Of a stretch of 13,371 nt of DNA, positions 6,649-13,371 are shown in pieces. The position numbers were made by a program, and so were the translations under genes. Each line of letters opens with the position of its first letter. Position 1 is the first letter of the stretch. This stretch comes from an uncultured Lachnospiraceae bacterium (GTDB taxonomy: Bacteria; Bacillota; Clostridia; Lachnospirales; Lachnospiraceae), in NCBI GenBank assembly GCA_944376975.1, contig CALWEE010000022.1, forward strand, positions 1-13,371, given 5' to 3'. The notes under the pieces are model-generated. The model did no database searches, had not been told where the DNA came from, and saw nothing but the letters and a program-made list of their open reading frames with translations.

Positions 6649-8340
6649 TCAGTAAGTTCCTACAATATATCCGTCGATGACCTGTACGTTCATCTGGTAA
6701 TATTCCCCGGTTTCTTTACTGTCTAAAATGTAGACCGACGTTTTATCCCGGTTTCCCGCCGCAAGAGCCTGGCGCAGTCCACTGTCGTCGGCTGTCGCCC
6801 GATCCACGTCCGCCCGGGCTACCGTACACCAGTTGATCGTCATATCATGATCCGCCGCCAGGTTCGCGAAAGCGTACATCGCGTCCGATCCCTCCTGGGT
6901 ACCCGCTAAAAGGCTGAACGGGATGAACGTCATATGCTCCTTGCCTTCCAGGACCGCTTCCCAGTCCTCCTCGTTCAATATTTCTTTTTCTTCGGCGCCC
7001 CTGGCCAGTACATAGCCGCCCGACCGGGCGTATAACTGAAGATCCGCCACCTGGAGGCAGACCGCCGCCGACAGGATGGCTAATACAGCCCTTTTTTGAC
7101 GGAGCAGGGACGCGACGCTGAAAAGGATAAAAAACATCAGCATATATCCGGCGCACCAGATGAACCGTCCGGACGCCCTGAATATGGACAGGATCTCAAG
7201 GATCTTATCCGGGTAGTCGATCTTGGTCAGGATCTCCTGACCATAGGTGAACTCCGGACCGGCCGCTAAAACGACCGTTGTCAGGAGCATCAGCAGCACG
7301 CATACAGGAAAAGCGATCCGCCCGCGCAAGTCCGCCGGCGTCATGTTTTCTCTTTTCAGGATCTTCCATAAGAAACGGACGATCCATGATACCACCGCTA
7401 TGCCTCCCAGGATGAGCATGCCCAGTCCCAGATAGCCGTAGCCTTCATCCTGCCCTATACTCATGATCGGCAGCGAGGACAGGAAACGTCCTTTTCCAAG
7501 GGGATTCCACAAGGCGTTCAGGTTCGCGCTGTACAGCCCCAGGCCTTCACCGGAAAGCTTTGTCGTTGATGAAAACGCGCCCACACAGTAAAGTACCGCC
7601 AGATCGGCGAGAACGACCAGGCATCCCATGGCTATATCCATCTTCCAGCCGTTATTTTCCAGCAGATCCTGAAGGCAGGAGAAAAACAGGAATAGCATGA
7701 TCATGGGAATATAATAAATATGCACCAGGGAGGCCGTGACCAGCAAAAGGCCCCACGCGATCGTTTTTCTTTTGAACGTGCGAAACCAGGGTTTGTAGAT
7801 CCAGATGGCGATGGCCAGCAGGATCAGCCAGTTCCCGGCCAGGGCGGTATGCCGGAACATCCGTTGGATCACGTAAGGGGAAAAGCTGAAAAACACGGAA
7901 CTTATGACGCATACGGCCGGGTTCTTTGTGCCTTTTCTCATGATGACCGCGGAAACGGCGCCCATCAGGATATAAGAAAGCATCCCCCAAAGCCCGAAAT
8001 ACTGAAACGTGTCCGGAAGGATGGGTGAAAGCAGTTTAAAAAGCAGGGCGAACAAAGGGATCGAATCGGTAAAGATGACGCAGATCTGCTGAGGATAGAC
8101 CAGCCCATCCATGATCCCTATGGGGAAATGCCAGTCCGAATTCCGGAAAAACTTCCATCCCACATAATGCTGGGTCAGGTCGCCGCCGGCCAACAGCCAT
8201 CCGTCATTGGTCACGTTAATGATGTCCACTCCATATAAAACGCAAAAGATGACCAGGCCGATCAGGCCTCCGGCGGCGGCGATCCCGATCAGTTCTTTCC
8301 GGGTAATGCTTTCGTATATCTCATCTCTGCGGGTATTCAC
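6649..8340 (-). CDS. Polytopic membrane protein, DUF6311-like (putative GT-C fold)
   Basis: This 563-aa integral membrane protein has roughly eleven to twelve hydrophobic helices between residues 17 and 433, then a soluble C-terminal part (about 440-563), probably outside the cell. The first outer loop carries GGDLTQHYVGWKFFRNSDW (52-70), and later there is the phrase FRASGRFIW (387-395). Both resemble the DUF6311 family as I remember it, a set of glycan-cluster membrane proteins with a GT-C-like layout. The acidic residue in the first loop (Asp54) is where GT-C enzymes keep their catalytic Asp. It starts with GTG, 2 nt after the preceding stop, with a GGGAG sequence 9-10 nt upstream. It lies just before an Alg5-like polyprenyl-phosphate sugar synthase, which suggests a lipid-linked sugar donor. 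It may be a glycosyltransferase or another glycan-modifying protein. The membrane character is certain, the family fairly likely and the activity inferred. Confidence 0.85.
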   Translation of the reverse strand: MNTRRDEIYESITRKELIGIAAAGGLIGLVIFCVLYGVDIINVTNDGWLLAGGDLTQHYVGWKFFRNSDWHFPIGIMDGLVYPQQICVIFTDSIPLFALLFKLLSPILPDTFQYFGLWGMLSYILMGAVSAVIMRKGTKNPAVCVISSVFFSFSPYVIQRMFRHTALAGNWLILLAIAIWIYKPWFRTFKRKTIAWGLLLVTASLVHIYYIPMIMLFLFFSCLQDLLENNGWKMDIAMGCLVVLADLAVLYCVGAFSSTTKLSGEGLGLYSANLNALWNPLGKGRFLSSLPIMSIGQDEGYGYLGLGMLILGGIAVVSWIVRFLWKILKRENMTPADLRGRIAFPVCVLLMLLTTVVLAAGPEFTYGQEILTKIDYPDKILEILSIFRASGRFIWCAGYMLMFFILFSVASLLRQKRAVLAILSAAVCLQVADLQLYARSGGYVLARGAEEKEILNEEDWEAVLEGKEHMTFIPFSLLAGTQEGSDAMYAFANLAADHDMTINWCTVARADVDRATADDSGLRQALAAGNRDKTSVYILDSKETGEYYQMNVQVIDGYIVGTY

Positions 8341-8342
8341 GC

Positions 8343-9551
8343 TTATCGACTCCCTGTCTGTTTGTCTTTTTCGATCACGCTCTTAAAAAAGTCCGTGTAT
8401 TTTTTCACCACCACCGACCAGTCAAAATGTTCTTTGACATAGCGGCAGCCGTTCGCGCCCATGATCTTCGCTTCTTCCGGGTGGGTCAATATATAATTGA
8501 CGCAGCCTTCAAATTCCATATAATCCGAGAAATACAGGCCGCCGTTGGCATCCTGCGCGAAATGCCGGGTCACTTCGCAGTCCTGATGGACGAGCGCCGG
8601 TCGGCCGCACAGCCAGCTTTCCATGATCACGATGGAAAAGCTTTCATTTTTGGACGGCTGGCATAAGAGCAGGGACGCGGCGATGATGTCATATTTATCC
8701 TGGGCGTCCACAAAACCCAGATCCAGGACGTCCTCCTGGATCCGTTCCGGAATATCGACTTTGCCGCCGCCGATCAGGATCAGTTTCATGCTGCTGCCTG
8801 TCCGCTCTTTATATCTGTCAAAATAATGGATCAGGGTATAGATGTTCTTCCCTTCGTCCTTCCTGCCCGCGTAGACGATGAACGGGTCGGTTATACCGTA
8901 TTTCTTGTAAAACCGTTCTTTGTCGTAATGGATATCCGTATCCATCCCGACGCCGATCACTTCCTGCTTTGTCGTCTCCAGGTCATATATGGGCTGCATC
9001 AGATCGTATTCCGGCCGGGCATTGTAGACGATCCCGGCCACCTTTGAGTAGGCCTCCCGGAAAATATTCATATAGATATATGTCTCGTCATGGAAACACG
9101 GGATCAGGACCGCTTTCTCAGGGCACACAAGACTTCCGTAATAGGTTGTGCCGAACATATACGGTATGAAGACAAACAGGCCGTATTCTTCCTGATGTTC
9201 CTCCATATACCGGTAAAGGTCGTCGCTGTTGACCATCTCGTGGATGAACACCTGCTGTTCTTCCTTCGTGAGCATCTGGCCGTTCATCAGTTTTGTATTG
9301 ACGCTGTCAAACGCCTGCGTATCCCTTTTGCGTACGGCAAATCGCCGGACCGGGATGCCGCAGACCTGCGTCAGGCCGGGTTTATGGTAATTTACGTTCC
9401 AGTCGCTCGTAAACTCCTTGACGCACGTGGTCAGGACTTCCAGATCGACGCCGGCGTCTTTTAAGTGATGGACAAGCCCCCTCAGTTCCATCTCCGCTCC
9501 GCCGGGTATATCTTCCCCGTACCAGGGAATGACAAAACCAATCTTCTTCAT
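8343..9551 (-). CDS. GT4 family glycosyltransferase (tandem paralogue B)
   Basis: This 402-aa GT-B glycosyltransferase is a paralogue of the gene directly upstream. The same landmarks occur at almost the same residue numbers: PGGAEMELRGL (16-26), VLTT (39-42), VRRFAV (68-73), EEYGLFVF (121-128), HDETYIY (154-160), GIVY (173-176), YAGRKDEGKN (227-236), GFVDAQDKY (279-287), E-x7-E from Glu303 to Glu311, DCEV (324-327) and GGLYFSDYMEFEG (337-349). Between those anchors the two differ strongly, especially at 75-115, which fits different donors or acceptors. The ATG at 9551 overlaps the previous TGA by 4 nt and is preceded by AGGAG with a 7-nt spacer. It is cytoplasmic with no membrane helices. 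It probably adds a successive residue to the same glycan; the specificity is not predictable. Confidence 0.93.
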   Translation of the reverse strand: MKKIGFVIPWYGEDIPGGAEMELRGLVHHLKDAGVDLEVLTTCVKEFTSDWNVNYHKPGLTQVCGIPVRRFAVRKRDTQAFDSVNTKLMNGQMLTKEEQQVFIHEMVNSDDLYRYMEEHQEEYGLFVFIPYMFGTTYYGSLVCPEKAVLIPCFHDETYIYMNIFREAYSKVAGIVYNARPEYDLMQPIYDLETTKQEVIGVGMDTDIHYDKERFYKKYGITDPFIVYAGRKDEGKNIYTLIHYFDRYKERTGSSMKLILIGGGKVDIPERIQEDVLDLGFVDAQDKYDIIAASLLLCQPSKNESFSIVIMESWLCGRPALVHQDCEVTRHFAQDANGGLYFSDYMEFEGCVNYILTHPEEAKIMGANGCRYVKEHFDWSVVVKKYTDFFKSVIEKDKQTGSR

Positions 9552-10747
9552 TTTTCCGCTCCTTTGATACTGTCGATCAGGCTGTTAAAGAACCGGCAGA
9601 TATGATCGACGATCACATCCCACTGATAATACCGGTCGATATAACCGCCCGCGTTCTCTCCGATCCGCTTCCACTGATCCGGATGTTCTTTGATCCATTC
9701 CAGTATGCCTTCAAATTCACAGTAATCCCTGTAATACAGGCCGCCGTCGCTTTTATGGCAATGGCCTTTCAGCACTTCACAATCGCCGTTCACGATGACC
9801 GGCGTGCGCAGCGCCATCGCCTCCAGGACCGAGATGGACAGGCTTTCATATTCGGACGGCAGCACCAGCGCGTCCGCGCCCTTAATGCCGTTGTACTTGT
9901 CTTCATCGCTGACGAATCCAAGGCTTACGATATCCGGATGGGCCGGTATCTCGATCATCTTTTTCCCCATCAGGACCAGTTTCAGATGGCTGTGGGGATG
10001 CCGGACTTTATACGCGATAAAATGATCGAACAGGCGGTCGCACCCTTTGGTCGCGTCGATGCGTCCCACGTAGATGATATATTTATCCCATATACGGTAT
10101 TTTCTTCGGAAATCGGCCGCGCTCACCCGTTCCGGTATATCCACTCCGGTGGCGGCGATGATATGGGGGATATGGCTGTTGGAAAATGTTTTTTCCACAA
10201 ATTCTTCTTCTTCTTCCGTCAGATAGACGATCCCCTTCGGTTTCCGGAAAATATCTTTATATACATCAAAATAGATATACGGCTCGTCATGGGCCGTCGG
10301 GATCAGAACCGACCGGTCCGCCAAACCCGGGAGCCCCCGCACGGTCAGGTAATACAGATACGTCACGAAGACGAAAAGATCGTACTCTTCCCTGTGTTCG
10401 GAAAGATAGGAAAGCAGTCCGGAGCACACCGGTCCCTGGGCGTCCACCCACTGTTCTTCTTCCTTCCGCGTCCTGTCCGGTTTGACCGACAGCCGGTCGG
10501 TCAACCGGTTAAAAGCCTCCACATCCCGCGCGCGGTCCACTTTAAAACGGCGCACTTTCACGCCGGAGATGTACTCTGTCCCTTCCGCGTAATAGTTTTC
10601 CCATGTATCATAGCCCAGCGCCGTCGTGGTCAGCACTTCCACGTCGAACCGCCCGTTCAGCTTTTCGGCAATCAGACGGGTATAGTATTCCGATCCGCCG
10701 TTGACCTCCTGTCCGTAGCGCTGGTTGATAAGCGCGATCTTCCTCAT
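9548..10747 (-). CDS. GT4 family glycosyltransferase (tandem paralogue A)
   Basis: This 399-aa GT-B enzyme probably elongates the same lipid-linked glycan in the cytoplasm. The N-terminal domain has the acceptor-side glycine-rich turn NGGSEYYTRL (16-25), LTTTALGYDTW (39-49) and VRRFKV (65-70). The middle has EEYDLFVF (120-127) and HDEPYIY (153-159). In the C-terminal half, IYVGRIDATKG (225-235) supplies the donor-phosphate Arg and Lys, and E-x7-E runs from Glu301 to Glu309. DCEV (322-325) and GGLYYRDYCEFEG (335-347) follow. The ATG at 10747 lies 3 nt after the previous stop and is preceded by AGGAGA with a 7-nt spacer. The stop overlaps the next ATG by 4 nt. The downstream gene shares this whole motif order, so the two are diverged tandem copies. 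Donor and acceptor are unknown. Confidence 0.93.
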   Translation of the reverse strand: MRKIALINQRYGQEVNGGSEYYTRLIAEKLNGRFDVEVLTTTALGYDTWENYYAEGTEYISGVKVRRFKVDRARDVEAFNRLTDRLSVKPDRTRKEEEQWVDAQGPVCSGLLSYLSEHREEYDLFVFVTYLYYLTVRGLPGLADRSVLIPTAHDEPYIYFDVYKDIFRKPKGIVYLTEEEEEFVEKTFSNSHIPHIIAATGVDIPERVSAADFRRKYRIWDKYIIYVGRIDATKGCDRLFDHFIAYKVRHPHSHLKLVLMGKKMIEIPAHPDIVSLGFVSDEDKYNGIKGADALVLPSEYESLSISVLEAMALRTPVIVNGDCEVLKGHCHKSDGGLYYRDYCEFEGILEWIKEHPDQWKRIGENAGGYIDRYYQWDVIVDHICRFFNSLIDSIKGAEK

Positions 10748-10750
10748 ATA

Positions 10751-11821
10751 TCATTCTCCTGAAAAATCCCTGATGTATTTTTCAAACTGTTTTTTGATCA
10801 CATCATGCTCAAAATCTTGCCGCCGGATATCCTGATTATAAAGGACCGTTTCCCGCAGGGCCTGATCGGTCACGACCCGGTGGATCATTTCCGCGGCGGC
10901 CTTGTGGTCCCGTTCTTTTAACAGTATCCCGCTGCCGCCTAGGGTCCCGCCTATGGCCGAACTGTCATAAGCGATGATCGGGATCTTAAAGTCCAGGGCT
11001 TCCGCCAGAGGGACGCAAAACCCTTCATGCTCGCTCATGCACAGGAAAACATCCGCCAGATGATAATAGGCCAGCACCTCATCGAACCGGATCTGTCCGG
11101 TGAAATAAACGTCCTTAAGATCAAGCCGTTCCACAAACGCCTTCAGGCTGTGGTAATAGTTCTCCATGCCGTAATAGGAGCCCACAAGGAACAGACGGCT
11201 GTCCGGATCGATATATTTTTTATAATAGTAAAAACTCTTGATCACGTCTTCCTGTTTCTTGTTCGGAGCGATACGGCCCGTAAACAGGATATTGACTTTA
11301 TCGTCTTTATATCTTCGGAGCACGCGCCTGGACGGCGTTTTCTTATAATCTTCAAAGGGGATGAGGATCGGGAGCACGTCGATCGGGCACGTATAGCCCA
11401 TACGGATCAGCTCCTGCTTATTGTACTCCGAATCCGCCAGGCAGTAATCAAATTTATCCGACAGGTACCGGACCTGTTCCAGCCCTTCCCGGCAGGCGTT
11501 CGCCGTGAACGCGTTGTAATCTTCCAGCAATTCCGGCGGCGTCACATTGTGGTAGATCATGATCTTACGGCAGTTATAGTCCGGTATCGTGTAGGTGAGC
11601 TGGGAGCCGATGGACATATGATAGATCAGTATATCCTCCGGCTTCATATAGGGTATCTTATACGCCGGCCGGACCGCTTTGTCTTTGACGCGGTCGTCAA
11701 TGGATTCGGCGTAGATGCCGGTTTCATAGCCCATATCCCGGATGACCTGCATCAGGGCCATCGTATCGTTCCCCACCGCGTCCCCGAAGGCCAGGGTGGG
11801 CAGCAGTTGTATGATCTTCAC
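10751..11821 (-). CDS. GT4 family glycosyltransferase
   Basis: This 356-aa cytoplasmic retaining glycosyltransferase has a GT-B fold and probably adds one sugar from a nucleotide-sugar donor to a lipid-linked glycan. The N-terminal half has a LAFGDAVGND segment (10-19), IYHMSIGS (66-73) and IYHNVTPPE (89-97). This layout is shared with GT4 enzymes of O-antigen and S-layer glycan clusters, including mannosyl- and rhamnosyltransferases. The donor-binding half has FTGRIAPNKKQ (180-190), with the usual Arg and Lys, and the E-x7-E motif from Glu266 to Glu274 in SEHEGFCVPLAE. It starts with GTG, 7 nt after AAGGAGG, and overlaps the preceding stop by 4 nt, which implies translational coupling. Length is normal for the family and no signal peptide or membrane helix is seen. 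The sugar and linkage cannot be read from sequence. Confidence 0.92.
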   Translation of the reverse strand: MKIIQLLPTLAFGDAVGNDTMALMQVIRDMGYETGIYAESIDDRVKDKAVRPAYKIPYMKPEDILIYHMSIGSQLTYTIPDYNCRKIMIYHNVTPPELLEDYNAFTANACREGLEQVRYLSDKFDYCLADSEYNKQELIRMGYTCPIDVLPILIPFEDYKKTPSRRVLRRYKDDKVNILFTGRIAPNKKQEDVIKSFYYYKKYIDPDSRLFLVGSYYGMENYYHSLKAFVERLDLKDVYFTGQIRFDEVLAYYHLADVFLCMSEHEGFCVPLAEALDFKIPIIAYDSSAIGGTLGGSGILLKERDHKAAAEMIHRVVTDQALRETVLYNQDIRRQDFEHDVIKKQFEKYIRDFSGE

Positions 11822-12306
11822 GCTTTTGCCTCCTTACCTTCCAGTTGGCTTTCCAAAGCTTCGCAGCGGTTTTTCAGCTGAAAGATCTCTTCTTCCAGTC
11901 CGTCGATCACCTGGTCTTTCTGCTCCAGACGGCTGTCGCATTCATTTACGTACGCCTCCATCTGCCGCATACATACGACCATCTGATAATTAAACTGGTT
12001 CTGCTGATCCACCATGGGTATCATCATGAAGCGGACCATCTTGCGGATCGATCTTTGGATAAAGCTTTTCAGGCCGCCCTTGGGTATCATGCGGTAATAT
12101 TCGATCTTATGCTGTCCGGCCGCGCCTTCCACCGCGTGCTTCAGCTCAAACGCGCTGAAATCGGTCTTGACGCCGAGCACGGCTTTCACGTTCCCGGTGA
12201 TATTCTCGAAATCGATGTCTTCGTCTTTATAGCCCCGGTTTTTTATATCTTCACGGATCTCTTCCATGATCTTTTCAATGTTGATCTCTTTCATCTGGTC
12301 TGACAT
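11818..12306 (-). CDS. Small coiled-coil protein, likely partner of the methyltransferase
   Basis: This 162-aa soluble protein has no catalytic motif that I recognise. Residues 8-26 form a charged amphipathic helix (IEKIMEEIREDIKNRGY). A middle segment (75-100) is basic and hydrophobic and leads into MIPMVDQQNQFNYQMVV (95-111). The C-terminal 50 residues (about 112-160) are a heptad-rich coiled coil. From memory, similar Pro/Gln-Gln/Phe-Asn segments followed by a coil occur as N-terminal parts of larger O-antigen methyltransferases and glycosyltransferases; I could not run a search to confirm this. Here that part appears to be a free-standing gene next to a methyltransferase that itself starts with a coiled coil. 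A scaffold or chain-length partner is therefore a reasonable guess. It starts 15 nt after the methyltransferase stop with a strong ribosome binding site. Its TGA overlaps the GTG start of the next gene. The coding call is firm, the function is not. Confidence 0.85.
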   Translation of the reverse strand: MSDQMKEINIEKIMEEIREDIKNRGYKDEDIDFENITGNVKAVLGVKTDFSAFELKHAVEGAAGQHKIEYYRMIPKGGLKSFIQRSIRKMVRFMMIPMVDQQNQFNYQMVVCMRQMEAYVNECDSRLEQKDQVIDGLEEEIFQLKNRCEALESQLEGKEAKA

Positions 12307-12316
12307 ACCTTAAGCT

Positions 12317-12324
12317 CCTCCTTA
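12317..12324 (-). promoter_or_regulatory. Ribosome binding site overlapping upstream stop codon
   Basis: On the minus strand the sequence TAAGGAGG contains both the TAA stop of the methyltransferase gene and a perfect AGGAGG Shine-Dalgarno sequence. It lies 10 nt before the ATG at 12306. It fixes the start of the 162-aa coiled-coil protein and suggests that the two genes are translationally coupled. Confidence 0.75.
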
Positions 12325-13371
12325 TTTTGTCGCTATGATCGCGTAATCCTGACTGCCGAAAAGCAGCTCGGAAACTTCCTTCATCACGTTGTTGAACGCT
12401 TCCACATCGTCCCTGTTTTCCGACTTCAGCTCGGGTATCTGGATCGGAAGCCTGCTGGATCGGGTATAAACGATCTTTATATCCCGGAATCCGGCCTTCT
12501 GCATATAATACTCCATCGTCAGAGGATGTACCGGCTTCACGTGGGAAGGATCCACATAAAAGGCGTGGGTATAGATGGCAAGGGACGTGGGATTCGGCGT
12601 TTCGATGACAAGGCTGGCGCCCGCGTCAAGCTTTTCGTAAGCCGTGGCGCACAGTTCCATGATCTGTTCCGGCGTCAGGTGCTCCACGACCTGTCCCGCG
12701 AATATACCGTCGGTCCTGTCGATCGTTTTCAGATAATGGATACCGTCGTCCCAGACCGCTTCAAACCCTTTTTCTTTACAGTAATCCACAAACTCTTCAT
12801 AGGTATCCACACCTACCGCCGATATATGTTCCTCTTTCAGCAATTCAAGGAACTCGCCTCTTCCGCAGCCGATATCCACGACCCGCTCCCGCCCTGTAAA
12901 ACAGGCCAGATACTGTTTCTGTCTTTCTTTTATCGCCTCGCGGCTGCCTCTGAAATGGTTCTCGAAATCAAAATAGTCGATGGTCATATAGGAATCTTTG
13001 GGCGAAGATAAAACAGGCGCGGAAAGGCCTTCTTCTTTTTCCCCGCTCTCCACAGCCCGTCCCTGGTCCGGCCGTTCTTTCACAATCCGTTCCAGCTTGC
13101 TCTGTCTGGCCAGGATCCGCTCCATGGTCTGTTCCATCGTCTCGAGGCGCGCGTTGTTGTTCCGTAGATTGATGATCACGTTTTCGTATCCGTCCAGCCG
13201 TCTTTCCAAATCGTCTACCCGCAGTTCCAGCGAACGGACTCTTTTCCCCGCGGCTTCCTGTTCCTTTTCCAGCTGCTCCTGCAATTTCCGGACTATTTCG
13301 TCCGTCTCTTTCACGCGCTGTTCCATCTGTTTTCCAAGTTCTTCCAATTTTTCTCTGGTCTTTGTCAACAT
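12322..13371 (-). CDS. Coiled-coil SAM-dependent methyltransferase, possibly 5'-partial
   Basis: This protein probably methylates a sugar or the end of a growing cell-surface glycan in the cytoplasm. About the first 100 residues are highly charged with Leu/Ile/Met heptads and read as a long coiled coil. A low-complexity linker (about 101-125) leads to a class I methyltransferase domain. Its SAM-binding motif I is VVDIGCGRG (164-172), followed by an acidic GVD at 187-189, a VVEHL motif (228-232), ETPNP (257-261) and a DPSHVKPVHP block (274-283). The last of these is common in O-antigen-cluster methyltransferases. The reading frame opens with an ATG that is the very last codon of the window. 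Neither a ribosome binding site nor an upstream stop is visible, so the coiled coil may extend beyond the edge. Its TAA stop overlaps the ribosome binding site of the next gene. The fold is sure; the acceptor is unknown. WbdD-like chain termination is an analogy only. Confidence 0.88.
   Translation of the reverse strand: MLTKTREKLEELGKQMEQRVKETDEIVRKLQEQLEKEQEAAGKRVRSLELRVDDLERRLDGYENVIINLRNNNARLETMEQTMERILARQSKLERIVKERPDQGRAVESGEKEEGLSAPVLSSPKDSYMTIDYFDFENHFRGSREAIKERQKQYLACFTGRERVVDIGCGRGEFLELLKEEHISAVGVDTYEEFVDYCKEKGFEAVWDDGIHYLKTIDRTDGIFAGQVVEHLTPEQIMELCATAYEKLDAGASLVIETPNPTSLAIYTHAFYVDPSHVKPVHPLTMEYYMQKAGFRDIKIVYTRSSRLPIQIPELKSENRDDVEAFNNVMKEVSELLFGSQDYAIIATK

Noticed and set aside
7018..7031. 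CGCCCG/CGGGCG hairpin in the DUF6311-like gene
   Set aside because: The stem has only a 2-nt loop, lies in a GC-rich coding stretch and has no T-run, so chance is the simplest explanation.
10526..10535. CCGCGCGCGG palindrome in GT4 paralogue A
   Set aside because: It is a short alternating GC run in coding sequence, explained by the Arg-Ala-Arg codons, with no second copy noticed.
9602..10762. 386-codon plus-strand open frame opposite GT4 paralogue A
   Set aside because: It mirrors almost exactly the limits of a confident GT4 gene and shows no domain and antisense-type amino acid composition.
1..13371. CRISPR array, tRNA, rRNA, insertion sequence or phage genes
   Set aside because: No regularly spaced repeats, tRNA-like cloverleaf, transposase or integrase motifs were seen; coding sequence fills nearly the whole window.

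Overview
The window is one unbroken surface-polysaccharide (glycan) biosynthesis operon read entirely from the minus strand. It holds eleven genes, from 13371 down to 161, packed with gaps of 2 to 79 nt or 4-nt overlaps. Strong AGGAGG-type ribosome binding sites, occasional GTG starts and the protein style suggest a Firmicute, most likely a Clostridia/Lachnospiraceae-like gut anaerobe. This assignment is an inference and no rRNA or other marker is present. GC content is uneven: moderate to high in the middle, distinctly AT-rich in the last gene (161-1294).

In transcription order: (1) 13371-12322, a SAM-dependent methyltransferase with a long N-terminal coiled coil, possibly cut by the window edge; (2) 12306-11818, a 162-aa coiled-coil protein that looks like its separate partner; (3-5) 11821-8343, three cytoplasmic GT4 glycosyltransferases, the last two being diverged tandem paralogues; (6) 8340-6649, a polytopic membrane protein of the DUF6311 type; (7) 6620-5886, an Alg5-like polyprenyl-phosphate sugar synthase (GT2); (8) 5855-3684, a GT-C-like membrane glycosyltransferase with a large outer C-terminal domain; (9) 3604-2288, UDP-glucose 6-dehydrogenase, behind an AT-rich 79-nt gap with its own candidate promoter; (10) 2263-1316, a GT2 enzyme with two C-terminal membrane helices; (11) 1294-161, a GT4 of a non-canonical active-site subgroup. 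The last 160 nt hold a candidate terminator, nested inverted repeats and a consensus-like promoter pointing the opposite way, into the operon's 3' end.

A working model (inference): the cytoplasmic GT4 enzymes build a lipid-linked chain. The methyltransferase and its coiled-coil partner may cap or measure that chain, as the WbdD system does for some O antigens. The Alg5-like enzyme charges polyprenyl phosphate with a sugar, and the GT-C-like protein and perhaps the DUF6311 protein use that donor to add side groups outside the membrane. UDP-glucose dehydrogenase supplies UDP-glucuronate. No exporter (Wzm/Wzt or Wzx), polymerase, initiating phosphoglycosyltransferase or ligase lies in the window, so the locus must continue or be completed elsewhere. 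I found no tRNA, rRNA, CRISPR array, insertion sequence or frameshifted gene.
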